A stretch of DNA of 64,000 nucleotides from Aphelocoma coerulescens (lineage: Eukaryota; Chordata; Aves; Passeriformes; Corvidae), in NCBI RefSeq assembly GCF_041296385.1, contig NW_027184079.1, positions 558,001-622,000 on the forward strand, in the 5' to 3' direction. Each line of letters begins with the position of its first letter. Position 1 is the stretch's first letter. A program made the translations under genes and the position numbers. Below are positions 10,327-20,650 of this stretch, piece after piece. The notes below the pieces were generated by a model. The model ran no database searches. It was not told where the DNA came from and was given only the letters and a program-made list of their open reading frames with translations.

Positions 10327-12184
10327 ATGGGTTGCAACCTCATAAGCCATGCCGGACCTCTGTTATTCCTTCTTTTGTCACTTCTCCTGGTCCCTTTTGG
10401 GACACCGGCAAGACCATGTTACAAATGCTATCGAAAGCTCTACATGGAAAGACACCGGGGCTTCTTTCTTATTACTCATACCCATATCAACAGTCACTGT
10501 TATGACTCATCCAAATTGGGTATTTGCATGCATAAGGGAGAAAAATATTGGATTACAGAAAATTAAGGAACAAGTGGAAACAGACTAAGAAGCAATTGTC
10601 CAAAAGGAGAAAAATAGATTTGCTCCACAGCTGCCACCAGGGGAACAGTCCAAGATTTGGTAAAAGAGCAAGTGGTAAGTAAAGATACAAAGCCAGCACA
10701 GCAACCTCGCCCTATATTCACCTCACCACGCCAGGACCTGTATGCAAAGCTCAAACAACAAAGAGGAAAAAACCCCAAGGTTAGGAAAAAACCTGTTTGT
10801 GGAATTGGGGGAGAGGATAGGTAAAGAACTTAACATAACCAACTGTTGGGTCTGTGGAGGAGCTTTAATGACAGAAGAATGGCCACGGAAAGGTAGCAGC
10901 GTAGGCCCGGTAGAACTCCTTAAATGGAACCGGACAAATATAAGAGGGGGGAACCGACCTGAGGGGTGGATTTTAAGTTCAACAGTGATAGGGGAAGAAT
11001 GCCTCTGGCGAACTGGGATAAACTTTCTTAATGAAGTAGGAAACACTCCCTGTAAAAGCTATAAAGTGAGTAACAAAACTTCAAGGTGGTGGGTCCCAGA
11101 AAAACCAACTTGGTATTGAGCCCAGAAAAAAGGAAAAGACTGTGTATATGATCATGAAGTTGGACTCTTTCAGTGTAATGACACGAGGAAAAATCCTTAT
11201 TTTGGAATCCCAGAAATAGCCAAATTTGGGGAGAATATAAATCAACAAGAAGGTGATTATTGGAAAGCACCAGATGGCTTCTTTTGGATATGTGGGAAAA
11301 GGGCATCCCCAAGACTCCCTTCACATTGGAAAGGGAGTTGTACACTAAGAATCATTCAACCAGGGTTTTTCCTTTTCCCAGAACCAGTGGGAGATCAATT
11401 AGGTATACCTCTCTATGAAGACTTCAAAAGAAAGAAAAGAGATTTAATTGGAGGATTCCAAAAATGGAAAGATGAGGAATGGCCCCCTGAACGAATATTA
11501 GAAACAGATGGGCCAGCTACCTAAGCACAAGATGGAAGTTGGGGATATCAGACCCCAATTTACATGCTGAATCGTATCATCAGACTCCAAGCTCTTGTAG
11601 AAATCATAACCAATGAAACAGCTGGGGCTATGGAATTAATAGTCAGCCAGCAACGCCAAACCAGAGCTGCAATACATCAAAATAGGCTGGCTTTAGACTA
11701 TTTACTGGCCGAAGAAGGCGGTGTGTGCAGGAAGTTCAATACATCGGACTGTTGTTTAAAAATTGATGACAATGGGGATGCCGTTCTAGATATGGCCAAC
11801 CAAATCAGAAAAATAGCCCATGTACCAGTCCAAAAATGGGAATCAATGATGTCTGCTAACTGGTGGGATGGCATATTGGGGAAAGAATGGTGGAAGAAGC
11901 TAGGTTTCTTCCTCTTATGTGCTACAGCTAGTCTAATATTTCTCCCTTGCTTGATCCCCTGCTTTATTCGGCTAATCACCAGCATAGTTCAAGGCATGCA
12001 AGTTGTGGCAATGCCTACTGACCCAAAGTTGGCTATGTCTGGAACAGCACAAAAAATTATGGTATTAAAAAGACAAAGTGATACAAAAGACCCTCTTGAA
12101 GAAGCCAAATTGATCTGTGAAAAGAACGAACAGACATTAGAAGCCAAGAAAAAAGAATTATTGCTCAAGCCAAATGATTTATAA
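10327..12184 (+). pseudogene. env: ERV-1 env, copy 1 (broken)
   Basis: Envelope glycoprotein remnant. From 10327 a signal peptide (LLFLLLSLLLVPFG) opens the SU, in a frame that stops at 10564-10566. The SU core is in another frame from about 10742, with the CWVC motif at 10844-10855 and a TGA at 11117-11119. A basic cleavage-type site RKKR lies at 11429-11440. TAA at 11522-11524 interrupts the start of TM. TM is open from 11564 to 12184 and shows a [17 protein letters not shown] segment of the immunosuppressive-domain type, CX6CC ([10 protein letters not shown]) and a membrane span ([18 protein letters not shown]). CWVC with CX6CC indicates the covalently linked SU-TM class. Copy 1 also lacks 21 bp near the signal peptide. 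Confidence 0.88.
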
Positions 12185-12189
12185 AATAG

Positions 12190-12201
12190 AAAAGGGGGGA
12201 T
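12190..12201 (+). other. ERV-1 polypurine tract, copy 1
   Basis: AAAAGGGGGGAT directly before the 3' LTR, six bases after the env stop; the plus-strand primer site. Copy 2: 53007-53018. Confidence 0.88.
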
Positions 12202-12860
12202 TGTTATAAACATATATTATATTAGCTTCTCGCAAAGTATAAAGTAGATATTATATAACGTTAGAAATGCTTTCTGCTGTGTGGATGTAGTTTTCTCTCT
12301 TTTTAGCAAGAATGTTAGCAAGTGTGAGCACGTAAGATAACCTCCAAACGAACAGAGGATGAGGCCCGAAAAGCTGCTAATCAACACTTTGTCTAGGGAG
12401 CAAAAGGGCCCAAAGGCTACTCCGCCCGGAGAACGGGCGGCCAGGAGAGTCCGGGAGATTTTATCACCACTCTGCCCGGAGAGACGAAGAGGCCCAAAGC
12501 TGCAATCAGCCCTGACTGTCTGGAGAATTAAGAAATCCACCCTACCATCGACTCTTGCCTAGCGGGCCCAACCCCAAGAATCAAGAGAAATAAAACCACA
12601 AGGCAGAAGACTAGGCACGCTCTAAAAAGGCGGAACCAAGGAGTGGCCATGCAGAACAGCTCCAGGAAAAGTTTTAATATGAATAAAGAACAGACAGTAA
12701 AAATGGTATAAAAAAGGACTGACCTCTGGCATCAGGTGTGCTCTTGGCAGAGCGCCAAGGCAACTGGCTGTTACCCCGTTGCTTTATTTGATGTGTCTCT
12801 TATTGTCTTTATATTAAACCCCTTTAAATTCTCACAGGAGAGTGAACTTCGTTTTTCACA
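12202..12860 (+). repeat. ERV-1 3' LTR, copy 1
   Basis: 659 bp, TGTTATAAAC to TTTTTCACA. TATA at 12707 and ATTAAA at 12813-12818. Ends 4 bp before resumption of right-arm homology at 12865, so its transcription would point straight into the CpG-rich block. Confidence 0.93.
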
Positions 12861-12864
12861 GAGA
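12861..12864. other. Target-site duplication, 3' side of ERV-1 (GAGA)
   Basis: GAGA follows the LTR and is then followed by GAAGTTGT, the same bases that follow GAGG in the unoccupied right-arm site. One base has changed from the 5' copy (GAGG). The same GAGA is at 53677-53680 in copy 2, so the change precedes unit duplication or was spread by conversion. Confidence 0.75.
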
Positions 12865-13867
12865 GAAGTTGTTCCCCCTGACAGCTAAGCTCCAACTACG
12901 GTGTCGCTTATGTCCTTCCCAGGACGGGCGGGAAAACGCCTCGGCGCAGCGCAGCGCTGGCCGGGAGCGGCCGGCACGGCACCGAGCGCGCTCCCCACTC
13001 CCTCCCGCCCGCGCCGCTGCGGAGACCCCGGGTTCGCCGGAATCGGCCACATGCTGCACGGAGGGCAGCGCGGCAAAGGCGGCCTCCCCTCGTCGCCCGG
13101 GGAAGGCCGGCCTCGGATCCCCGCTCTCTCCACCGGCACGGGCAGTGCCAGCAGCCTCTCGCTGTGGCCGCCGCTGGCCGAAAGCCTCGCCGCGCACCGC
13201 CCGGCCGGCCCCGCCGCTCCGCGGGGTCACACGGCACCTGCCGTGGGCGGCCGCCGAGCGACAGGAAGCAGAAGCGCTCACCGCCGCGCCGCTCGCCGCC
13301 CCGCCCGGGCGCTCCTCTCCTCGCGCTACCACGATGGCGCCGGCCCGCCCCGCCTTCCCCGTCGCCTGCGGCGCAACGCGGCTGCTCCGAGCCACGCAGC
13401 ACGCGTGCGGCCGGGCCCTGCCGAGCTGCCGGCGGAGCCGGGGCACAGCCCGGGCGGGAGAGCTTCCGGCGAGGCTGGGCGGGCGGCGAGCGCGGCCGAG
13501 CGTGAGCGCGCCAGGCGGGCGGCGGGCGGCGGCGCGATGGAGAGCTAGATGGAGGCGGCAGCACCGCGCGGCATAAAATAGCTGATCGTCCGGCAGCCGC
13601 CCGCTCCGCAGCCCCTCGGCTGCTGTCGAGAAGGGCCCCGGCCCTGGCCGCGCCGGTGGCGAGGCGGCTCCGCAGCCCGCGGGCAGCCCTGGCGGGGCAG
13701 GGGAGCACTGCGGGCAGCCCCGGGGCCGCGCAGCCGTCTGCAACGCGCGGTGGGAGCCGCTGGGAACTATTTTACACGTTCCGGGGGGCTGGAGAGGAGC
13801 ACGGAGACCACGCGGCAGGTCGCTGCCGTTAGGGAAAATTAATCCACGATGCCTGAGGTTTATATCC
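12865..13867. other. CpG-rich block, left arm copy 1
   Basis: About 1 kb of very GC- and CpG-rich DNA, unlike the AT-rich provirus before it. Long open frames occur in nearly every frame on both strands (up to 378 codons), which is expected when stop codons are rare by composition and is not evidence of coding. It has the look of a CpG island or gene promoter. A TATA-like CATAAAATA sits at 13572-13580. Bounded by ERV-1 and by the ERV-2 3' LTR. Confidence 0.75.
13572..13580 (+). promoter_or_regulatory. Candidate TATA box inside the CpG block
   Basis: CATAAAATA in an otherwise GC-rich context. If used, transcription would run rightward across about 290 bp of GC-rich sequence into ERV-2. The same motif lies at about 35872-35880 (minus) in the right arm and 54388-54396 in copy 2. 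No start codon or splice site could be tied to it. Confidence 0.3.
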
Positions 13868-14328
13868 GAAAAGGAGACAGAGGAGTCCTGCAACATTCTT
13901 CGACTACAGGGAGAGTCCATGGGGCTTTTCCCATGGCGTCTGTCAAACGGTTGCGGGATGCAGCCCCCTTTTGATGCCAAGTTCCCGGCCACAGCACCCT
14001 CTTCCTTTTCCCCACTGGCTGAGGTATTCGGGAGATACAGACTTCCGGAACTGCCTACTCTATGCGCCCCCCTCTAATATGCACCCCCCTCTTGGCATCG
14101 AGAAGAAAGATAAGAACCCCATTCCTAATGCTCTTAAGTCTTTGTTGCCTTGCTCTAGGTTCAGGAATTTAACACGGCCTTGATTAATCAACAGTCTCTG
14201 ATGATTAGTAACAGTTCTAGAGAACTCCTAGTTTCTTCTGTTACTTCACTAGCCATAACTTCCTAGCCTTGTCTACAGGCCGATTCACACGGTCTCTTTG
14301 TAAATACTCATCCATCTCATTCCTTTTA
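13868..14328 (-). repeat. ERV-2 3' LTR, left arm copy 1
   Basis: Pairs with 17534-17972 as a direct repeat on the minus strand; about 461 bp against 439 bp. Its minus-strand start reads TAAAAGG where the partner has TGAAAGG, and it is preceded by a purine tract (reverse complement of 14329-14346). The left edge is good to a few bases. Confidence 0.8.
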
Positions 14329-14472
14329 ATCCCTCCTCTTTTTATTTGCTCTGTATTTGTCTTTACAAAGCTTAATTACCATGGATTTAATTTTTTCTTC
14401 TGGAGTCTTCTTGGGTTTTGCTATTATTTGCAGTGACATTCTTTTCTGTCCTTTTGTAGTCATTTCTGGATC

Positions 14473-16023
14473 AGGTAGGCATGGCTGCTAGCGGCATCCC
14501 CTTGAGCACCTGCTGAAAGAGCTGCAGCCAGCATGGTGTCACGCATGGTAAAAAGATGAGAATTGCTATAGCATATAAGAGGAGAAATCGTATTCATTTA
14601 GCCCATAGCTGGCCAGTTAACTATGAAAATATGTCCCATTCCCATCCTTTCAACATTTGGACAGGTCCACGAGCTGACGTTATTTCCTTTGTTATTTGTT
14701 TGACCACTTTTCCGCTGTCATCTGCTTGCAAACAGCAGCTCGAGTCATTTAATTTCCCACAAACTCCTCCTTCTTCTGCCAACAGATAATCTAATACCAT
14801 CCAATGTTGAAATACCGCTTTCCTCATTTAAGTGGGTTGCTCAGCAAAAAGGTCAAGAGCTGTGGCTGGCTGGTTGGTAATTATTTCCGAGACAGCTTGT
14901 AACCTAATTATCTCCTTCAAATGATAAGTGGGTTCCCAGGCATCTGGGATTAATTCCTTAGGTTTCCAAGGGGCTGGTCCATCGTGTTGGGTAACTTGTT
15001 CTGTTGGCCGTTCATCATTTCCCCGTTTTGGGGTGCTCCCTCCAGCCAGGGCTGCATCAGCTGACTGCTTTTCTCTAATTAAATCATCACAGATTTTGAT
15101 TCCTAAGCGATTTCCCAGAACTTGTAGTAGCAAAAAGAACAACAGTCTACTAAATATACCATATCCCTGACCAGTTTGGAGGTAACCTGAGCTAAGCATG
15201 GCCACAAATCCAATACTGTCCTTTCAAAGCCCGTGTTCCATTAGCAAAGGAACCTACCCATGGTCATCAATTGGTGGCTCAAAATACAGCAGGATTCCCG
15301 GGCCTAACGGTCCCCCAACAAGAGTTGCCCCACCATAAGGGTCCCAGCATTTGCATTTCCAAGCTCCCGCACAGGGTTCCCACCTACATTTACATCTGCA
15401 AGCTGCTTGGTTGGATTTGGAGCAGAACTCACTAAAAGGCTTTGAGTTCCAATCCGGTGTGGCCATTCCCACTGATAATCACAAACAACATGTCTTCTAC
15501 TTGTGGAATTTTTGTGGGGACTGCTCAAAAACAGGTGGTCAAAAAAACCCCTTGTCCCTCCCCATTGCTTTACAGGCTTCCAAATATTTTTGGCAAGTGT
15601 GATAAGAACGCCTTACGCAGCTACTGTTAGTGAGCCGAACAGGTATTTGATTGCATTTGCCTTGATATTTGGAACAATTGGAAGGAGGGCAATTGGGGGT
15701 CCAAACCCAGTTGTTCAAACCCAGAGGGAAAGTCAATTGACAATTGCCTTTTCCTACATAGACATGCCCTATCCTATTTAGGCAATAAGTGCCTGTTGGA
15801 GAAGAATGAAGTGGCCATGAACTTCCTTCTTTGGCCCCAAATCCCATCCCACTGTGGCCCTCACATTGACCCACCATTTAGGTTCAGCTGGGCTAGCCAA
15901 CTATGGCCACTCTTCAGATCCTCCTGGCCCTCCACAGAGCCAGCAATTGCTAAGGTTAAAAACTTTTGCTACTTCTTCTCCTAAGGCTGCAAATTGATTC
16001 TCCCACTCCTGGCCTAAACTCAG
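14473..16023 (-). pseudogene. env: ERV-2 env remnant, left arm copy 1
   Basis: Minus strand. SU pieces include a CWLC motif near 15945 and a cysteine-rich stretch (NCPPSNCSKYQGKC) in the open segment 15877-15539. The SU end and TM start lie in 15205-14828, and TM in 14827-14621 with [12 protein letters not shown] and CX6CC (CGKLNDSSCC). A stop at 14828-14830 separates the last two. The membrane region follows with further stops. Several stops and frame changes make it non-coding. Similarity of the LAEEGGVC segment to ERV-1 TM is obvious by eye. Confidence 0.83.
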
Positions 16024-16402
16024 CTGACCATATCAAAGTAGAATTAGTAAGGAAAATGTTTTAATAGTGTCATCTAATTAGCTAGTCTAATTTTCCCGTT
16101 GTCTTCTGCAGCACCTGTGGCAATTGAAGACACAGAAACCACTTAACGTAACAAAATGGCCACAAGTATTAGCCCCCAAGTGAGTGGAGATTCTAGAGGA
16201 GGGATGCCTATACAGTCTATTTCAGCAGACGGTCTGAAGGTAGGACTGCGGGGCTTCTTCCGATGTCGAAGCACTGCCTACTGCTCCGGCCCACTCCTGC
16301 AGAGTGTCAGTCACGGCCTCCCGGCCTTCTCCTCCAGCTGAGATGTGCAAATCTCCGAGGCTTCAGAGACCTTGACCCGAGAGGGACGGGTTCACCTGTG
16401 TT

Positions 16403-17228
16403 CAGCTTACTTGACGGCTGTTTTCTGTCGTCAGTGACACTTGGAATGGGCCACGCCATTTCACCAGCACTGGCGCTTCTTTCTACTCCTTAACTAGGAC
16501 TCAATCTCCTGGTTGGATGTTACAAGCAACAAAGTCCAAAGGCCGGACTTGTGCCGGCTGAGCTTCCTGTTGAAGGGGTTTCACAAGAAGCAGGATCCTG
16601 GCCACAGATGGTTTTAAAAATGCATCACTTGCCTCTACCCCCCCCCCCCCCCACTAGGTGGAGACTTACCAGGGTAATTGCAAACAACGATTGAAAGGGA
16701 GATAACTGAATCTCTCTTCTGGGTTGGGCCCTCATTCTCACCAAAGCCAATGTCCAAAGCCCTACCCATGGCATCTTGGTTTCTATTACCAGCTTCAAAA
16801 GGTGTTTATTTCTCTCTTCATTGTTTTCTACCCGAGCCGAGCTCTGGGGGTGCCAGGGCCTATGGAGGTTCCATTGTGTTCCTAAAGAAGCCAAAACCCC
16901 TTGAAGGACCTTTCCTGCAAAATGAGTTCCCCTATCTGAGTCTATTGCTTCTACAATGCTGTATCTTGGAATGATTTGTTCCAAAAATGCCTTAAGAACT
17001 GATCCTGTCATTACTGAAGTAGTTGGAAATACTTCTGGCCACCTTGCTAGCTGACATACGATTACCAGAAGATATTAAGCCTTGCCACTTGGGGCATCTC
17101 CGGAAAATCCACCTGGCATCTTTGGAAGGGCCATGCAGCCCAAGGCCTCCCTCCCCTAGCAAGTTACTTTGTAACTTGGCTGTTGGCTTTAGCACAGATC
17201 AAGCAACCTTCAACAGCTCCTTTTGCCA
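16403..17228 (-). pseudogene. pol: ERV-2 integrase remnant, left arm copy 1
   Basis: Minus strand. A zinc-site scrap (CLICAKANS) near 17200 and RCQVDFPEMPQ carrying the first catalytic Asp are followed, after stops, by the open segment 17011-16625. That segment has EQIIPRYSIVEAIDSDRGTH (second Asp) and SSARVENNEERNK (Glu). A C-terminal domain scrap with a GPFQVSLTTET-like end lies near 16440. A run of 15 C at about 16638-16652 breaks the frame in this copy; the other arm and copy 2 have about 7. No RT was found upstream. Confidence 0.83.
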
Positions 17229-17533
17229 GTCTAAAAAGACCCCCAGCAACATACATCATGAGATAGGCTTCTGCCAATCCTCAGGAAGTGCAAGGACTCT
17301 CTTAATGGAGTTGCTTTAATATTGGTAGGGCCAAAGGTTCTGGTATCTCTTGTTTGCCATCCCTTGGAAACCAATTCTTGCCTTTTTTCTCTGCCACACG
17401 ACTTTTAACTGTATGTCAAACTGCTGTGGTAGAAAAGACAGCTTCCTGGGCAGTGATGGAGTCACGGGGAGCAAAGGGGGCATCTTGGAGAGTTCTGGCA
17501 GAAGTGTGGCTTTCTGAGTTTCTTCATCCACCA
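17229..17533 (-). other. ERV-2 5' internal sequence, left arm copy 1
   Basis: Between the 5' LTR and the integrase remnant. It holds a possible primer-binding start (TGG immediately after the LTR on the minus strand) and open stretches of about 80 codons. No gag or RT motif is recognisable, so a large internal deletion is inferred. Confidence 0.5.
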
Positions 17534-17972
17534 AAAAGGAGACAGAGGAGTCCTGTAACATTCTTCAACTCCAGGGAGAGGCCATGGGGCTTTTGCCATG
17601 GAGTCTCTCAAATGATTGCGGGATGCAGCCCCCTTCTGATGCTAAGTTCCTGGCAACAGCACCCTCTGAGGTACTCGGGAATTACAGACTTCCGGAACTG
17701 CCTACTCTATGCCCCCCTCTAATATGCACTCCCCTTTTGGAATGGAAAAGGAAGAAAACCAAACTATTCCTAATGCTGGGAAGTCTTTGCTGCCTTGCTC
17801 TAGGTTCAGGAATTTAGCAGGGCCTTGGCTGAGCAACAGTCTCTGTTGATTAGTAACAGTTTCTAGAACGAATACTTTCTTCTGTTACTTCCCTCCCTGT
17901 AAATTCCTAGCCTTGTCTAAGGAGAGATTCACACGGTCTCTTTGTAAAGACACATCTATCTTACTCCTTTCA
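17534..17972 (-). repeat. ERV-2 5' LTR, left arm copy 1
   Basis: Minus strand, starting TGAAAGGAG at 17972 and ending in the CTCCTTTTT region at about 17534. Direct-repeat partner 13868-14328. Confidence 0.8.
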
Positions 17973-18149
17973 CTCCCACACCTTCCTTGCGGTGGAATGG
18001 CTCTCCCCGGCACAGCACCTGGCACAAAACCCCCGTATACGCACACACACACCTGCACTTACCCTGCACTCCCCTGCACATACACACACACACACACACA
18101 CACACCTCCCGCACACTAACACCCCCTCCACATCCCCACCATGCTACTT
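17973..18149. repeat. (CA)n microsatellite region, left arm copy 1
   Basis: CA repeat at about 18077-18105, with a shorter CACACA run at 18042. Length differs between copies: the right arm (31362-31382) and copy 2 (58888-58909) are shorter. Confidence 0.9.
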
Positions 18150-19335
18150 GCAGTGGCCCCGCCCCTGCCATCCCCGCCGGCTGGCAGCACCCACTCCTCG
18201 CATGCTTCCCCATGCCTTGCATTTCCTTGCTGCCCCCTCTGTAGCCTTCCCTCAACCTGCCTTTTCTCCCCTGCCTTGCACTGACTTGCTCACCCATCCC
18301 CCACCTGACTTCCTTTCACATTCGTCTAGGTCTGGCCTCATCTTTCCTTTTCCTTCTAGGACCCTCATTGCCTTGCCTCACCTCGCAAAGCCACCACTTG
18401 CCTTGCCTTGCTCTTGAACCCCTCCCTTGCCTTGCATGACCTTGCTCACCCCTCCCCCACCTGGAATTCAACACCCCTTTTCAATGACATTTCTGGGCCT
18501 TGCCCTGCCCTTTCTGCTCCTCTGAGGAATCTCAAAGCTCTCAAGCATCTCCGGTGTTTCAGGATCCCATGAGAGGAAGACCAGGGGAGGACGCATGTTG
18601 CCACACTCATCTCTGTGGGCAGCCTTTGTCTGGGAGCAATCCTTGCATGTCTTGAACCTTGGAGGGGCAATTCACATTTTGCCCTTGAGCTCGGGGACCA
18701 GAAAGAGAGTTCTTTTGCATACAAGGGAAAGCAGGTAGCTCAAGTCTTTTAGGTACAGAGGAGAGATGACCCACGCGGGATCAAGGCCACACAGAGCACT
18801 TGGTCCTGGCCACTTTTGTGCACCAGCAGTCCTTGAATGTACTTCTCACCTGCCTTGCCTGGCCTTGCCTTGGCAACACAACAGTTGCCTTGCCTTGCCC
18901 TGCTAGCCCTCTGGAGCCTTGCATTCCTTTGCACGGCCATGCCCAGCACATGACCTGCCTACTGTTTTCCTCCAGGGCCTTGGCTTGCTGAGCCCTTCCT
19001 GTTTCTGCCTGGCCTTCCCATCAGTGGCCCTTCCTTCCTACAGCCAGCCTTGCCTCTAACTTCTGGGCCTTCTCTTGTCTACCACTCCATTTGCTTTCCC
19101 CTCACTGCTCTGGCCTTGCCTACCTCTCCCTTGACTTGCCCACAATTGCCTGCACTCGGTTTGCAGCGCCTTGCCTGCATGGAAGGCAAGGGAAAGAGTG
19201 GTAGGCCGGGCAAAGCAAAGCCAGCAAGTTGTAGGCAGTGCGAGGCAAGGCAGACGTAGGCAAAGGAAGCAGAGCAAGGGTACCTTAAGAAGAACTAGAC
19301 AAGGCAAGGCCAAGAGACTCGGAGTGCCTTTCCTT
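18150..19335. repeat. CCTTG-rich tract, left arm copy 1
   Basis: Irregular clusters of CCTTG/TTGCC pentamers on the plus strand, switching to CAAGG/GCAAGG after about 19180, so the tract has internal inverted character. No regular period longer than five bases is evident, and open frames here are composition-driven. Partner tracts are 30120-31310 (reverse complement) and about 58960-60140. Confidence 0.8.
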
Positions 19336-20650
19336 GGGAAGGCAAGGACATAGTGCCAGTGTTGCTGGAGCAGATGTTAAGGTACTGTGGGGAGGAATAG
19401 TCCAGCAAGACATTTCTCTTCTGGACCCTGTGCGTGTGGGGGCAATTGTTGGACATATTCAATACTGGAGGCGGATCAGTCGCTGGATGTGTTGTATTTT
19501 GGAGGAGGGGATGCTGTTTCTTTGGAGATGGGCTTGTAGTTGCTCTCTTTGGCAAGGAAGGCAGGTTTGGATGTGCACATCAGGTACTCCTAGGGATTTT
19601 AAAGGCTTTTCCCAACAGGCAGAGCTCTCTCTGGGTTCGAGCTGTTGAGCTGTCAGCGGGAATGCAAAGGCCAAGCTCTTAAGCTATTTGTCCTGGTGCC
19701 TTCAGTGTGTGAGCAGTCCCTGGTGCCGTTGCCTTTGGATCCTGACTCTGGGAGAGGGAAGGCTTAGGATGGTACCTAGAGCTGAGAAGGAGAGTGCTGA
19801 GAACAGCGTGTGTGCTGCTAGTTTGAGGGGTGCAGGTGAAGTTGTAGGCAGCAAGATCTTCCTCAGCTGGCACTGTTTTGAGCCCTGTTTTTGCCAGATG
19901 GTTTCAAGCTGGTGGGCGGAATCTGCGAGAGGGAAAAGATTTGTTTGGGCCAAAGAGGTGTGGTGTAAAGAAGAGTGTGCTCTTGGAAGGGGAAGATGAG
20001 GGCAATCTTTTTGTCCTGACACCGTTGATTTGAGTGCAGGGCCGTTTGCAAGTTGCCTCTGTCTGCCCTTGGGGTGGTTTCGAGCTGGGCCAGGTGCTTG
20101 GCCTTCTTTTGCAAGTCTGCAGCGCCATCGTGTGGTTGTTTCCATGAGCGCTGACAGTGCCCGGCAAAAAGCTCTTGGCTGGCGCGGCCCCAGTCGTGTG
20201 GAAGCAGTTGGTGGAAGAGCTCCGCTGTGCATCCTGCCTCTTGGAGACATAAAAGGATGTAACCCTGCGCGTAGCGGGGAAGCAAGACGAATCTTTTCAT
20301 TGTTGGCTGAGCAGTTTCCAAGCGGCAAAAGTAAAGGCACTTTCAGCACGGCCTCTTTCTTTCAGAACCTTTTCTGTGCCATCATGAACATGCTCAACAT
20401 GCCACTCGCACCCGCTGAACTGCATCAAAGGCTCTGGAGATAGGCACTTTCCTTCAAGCTCTCTGTAGCATCGTACCCTCCACCTCTGGCGGATCCCAAA
20501 GCCCTTCCAAACATCCAGCAGCTGCACGCAGAGAACAAGTGCTAGAACAAGGCGTTGGCCTTCCTAGTCCTTTTAAAGTCTGTGAACTAGGCGAAACATT
20601 CCAGTGAGCAGCACTTTCCTTCGCAACTATATCTAGAGCATCATCACATT
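19336..20650. other. Unassigned arm DNA, left arm copy 1
   Basis: No recognised gene. The longest open frames are on the minus strand, 20349-19702 (215 codons) and 20321-19863 (152 codons). They overlap each other in different frames and neither has a familiar domain. Their persistence in all three arm copies reflects recent common origin and is not a test of coding. Confidence 0.6.

Larger units (their letters stand above)
2799..12860 (+). mobile_element. ERV-1: near full-length gammaretrovirus-like provirus, copy 1
   Basis: A 10,062 bp provirus in the order LTR, leader, gag, pol, env, polypurine tract, LTR. Its edges are fixed by comparison with the empty site in the right arm (36589). Class I identity rests on several features: a single CCHC knuckle, gag and pol in one frame separated by UAG, a gammaretroviral-type integrase, a CWVC motif in SU with CX6CC in TM, and a 4 bp target duplication. 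The 5' and 3' LTRs differ by roughly 15-20 substitutions plus a few small indels by eye, so insertion is not very recent, although conversion between copies can distort this. All three genes are broken. Confidence 0.93.
13868..17972 (-). mobile_element. ERV-2: shorter, older gammaretrovirus-like provirus, left arm copy 1
   Basis: About 4.1 kb on the minus strand with recognisable LTRs at both ends, an integrase remnant and an env remnant; gag, protease and RT are missing. Present at the mirrored place in the right arm (31487-35585) and in copy 2 (54684-58784), so it predates formation of the palindrome. Its two LTRs are far more diverged from each other than the arm copies are from one another. 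The TM segment closely resembles that of ERV-1, so both come from related lineages. Confidence 0.88.

Noticed and set aside
12842..13992. Long open frames (up to 378 codons) on both strands of the CpG-rich block
   Set aside because: They overlap in nearly all frames, consist of Ala/Arg/Pro/Gly-rich sequence and run into the ERV-2 LTR; stop codons are rare here simply because of GC content.
18042..18110. CRISPR-like short repeats
   Set aside because: Simple CA repeats without spacers; eukaryotic context.
19702..20349. 215-codon minus-strand frame repeated at 29118-29765 and 60507-61154
   Set aside because: A second frame of 152 codons overlaps it, no domain is recognisable, and conservation among recently copied arms does not show selection.
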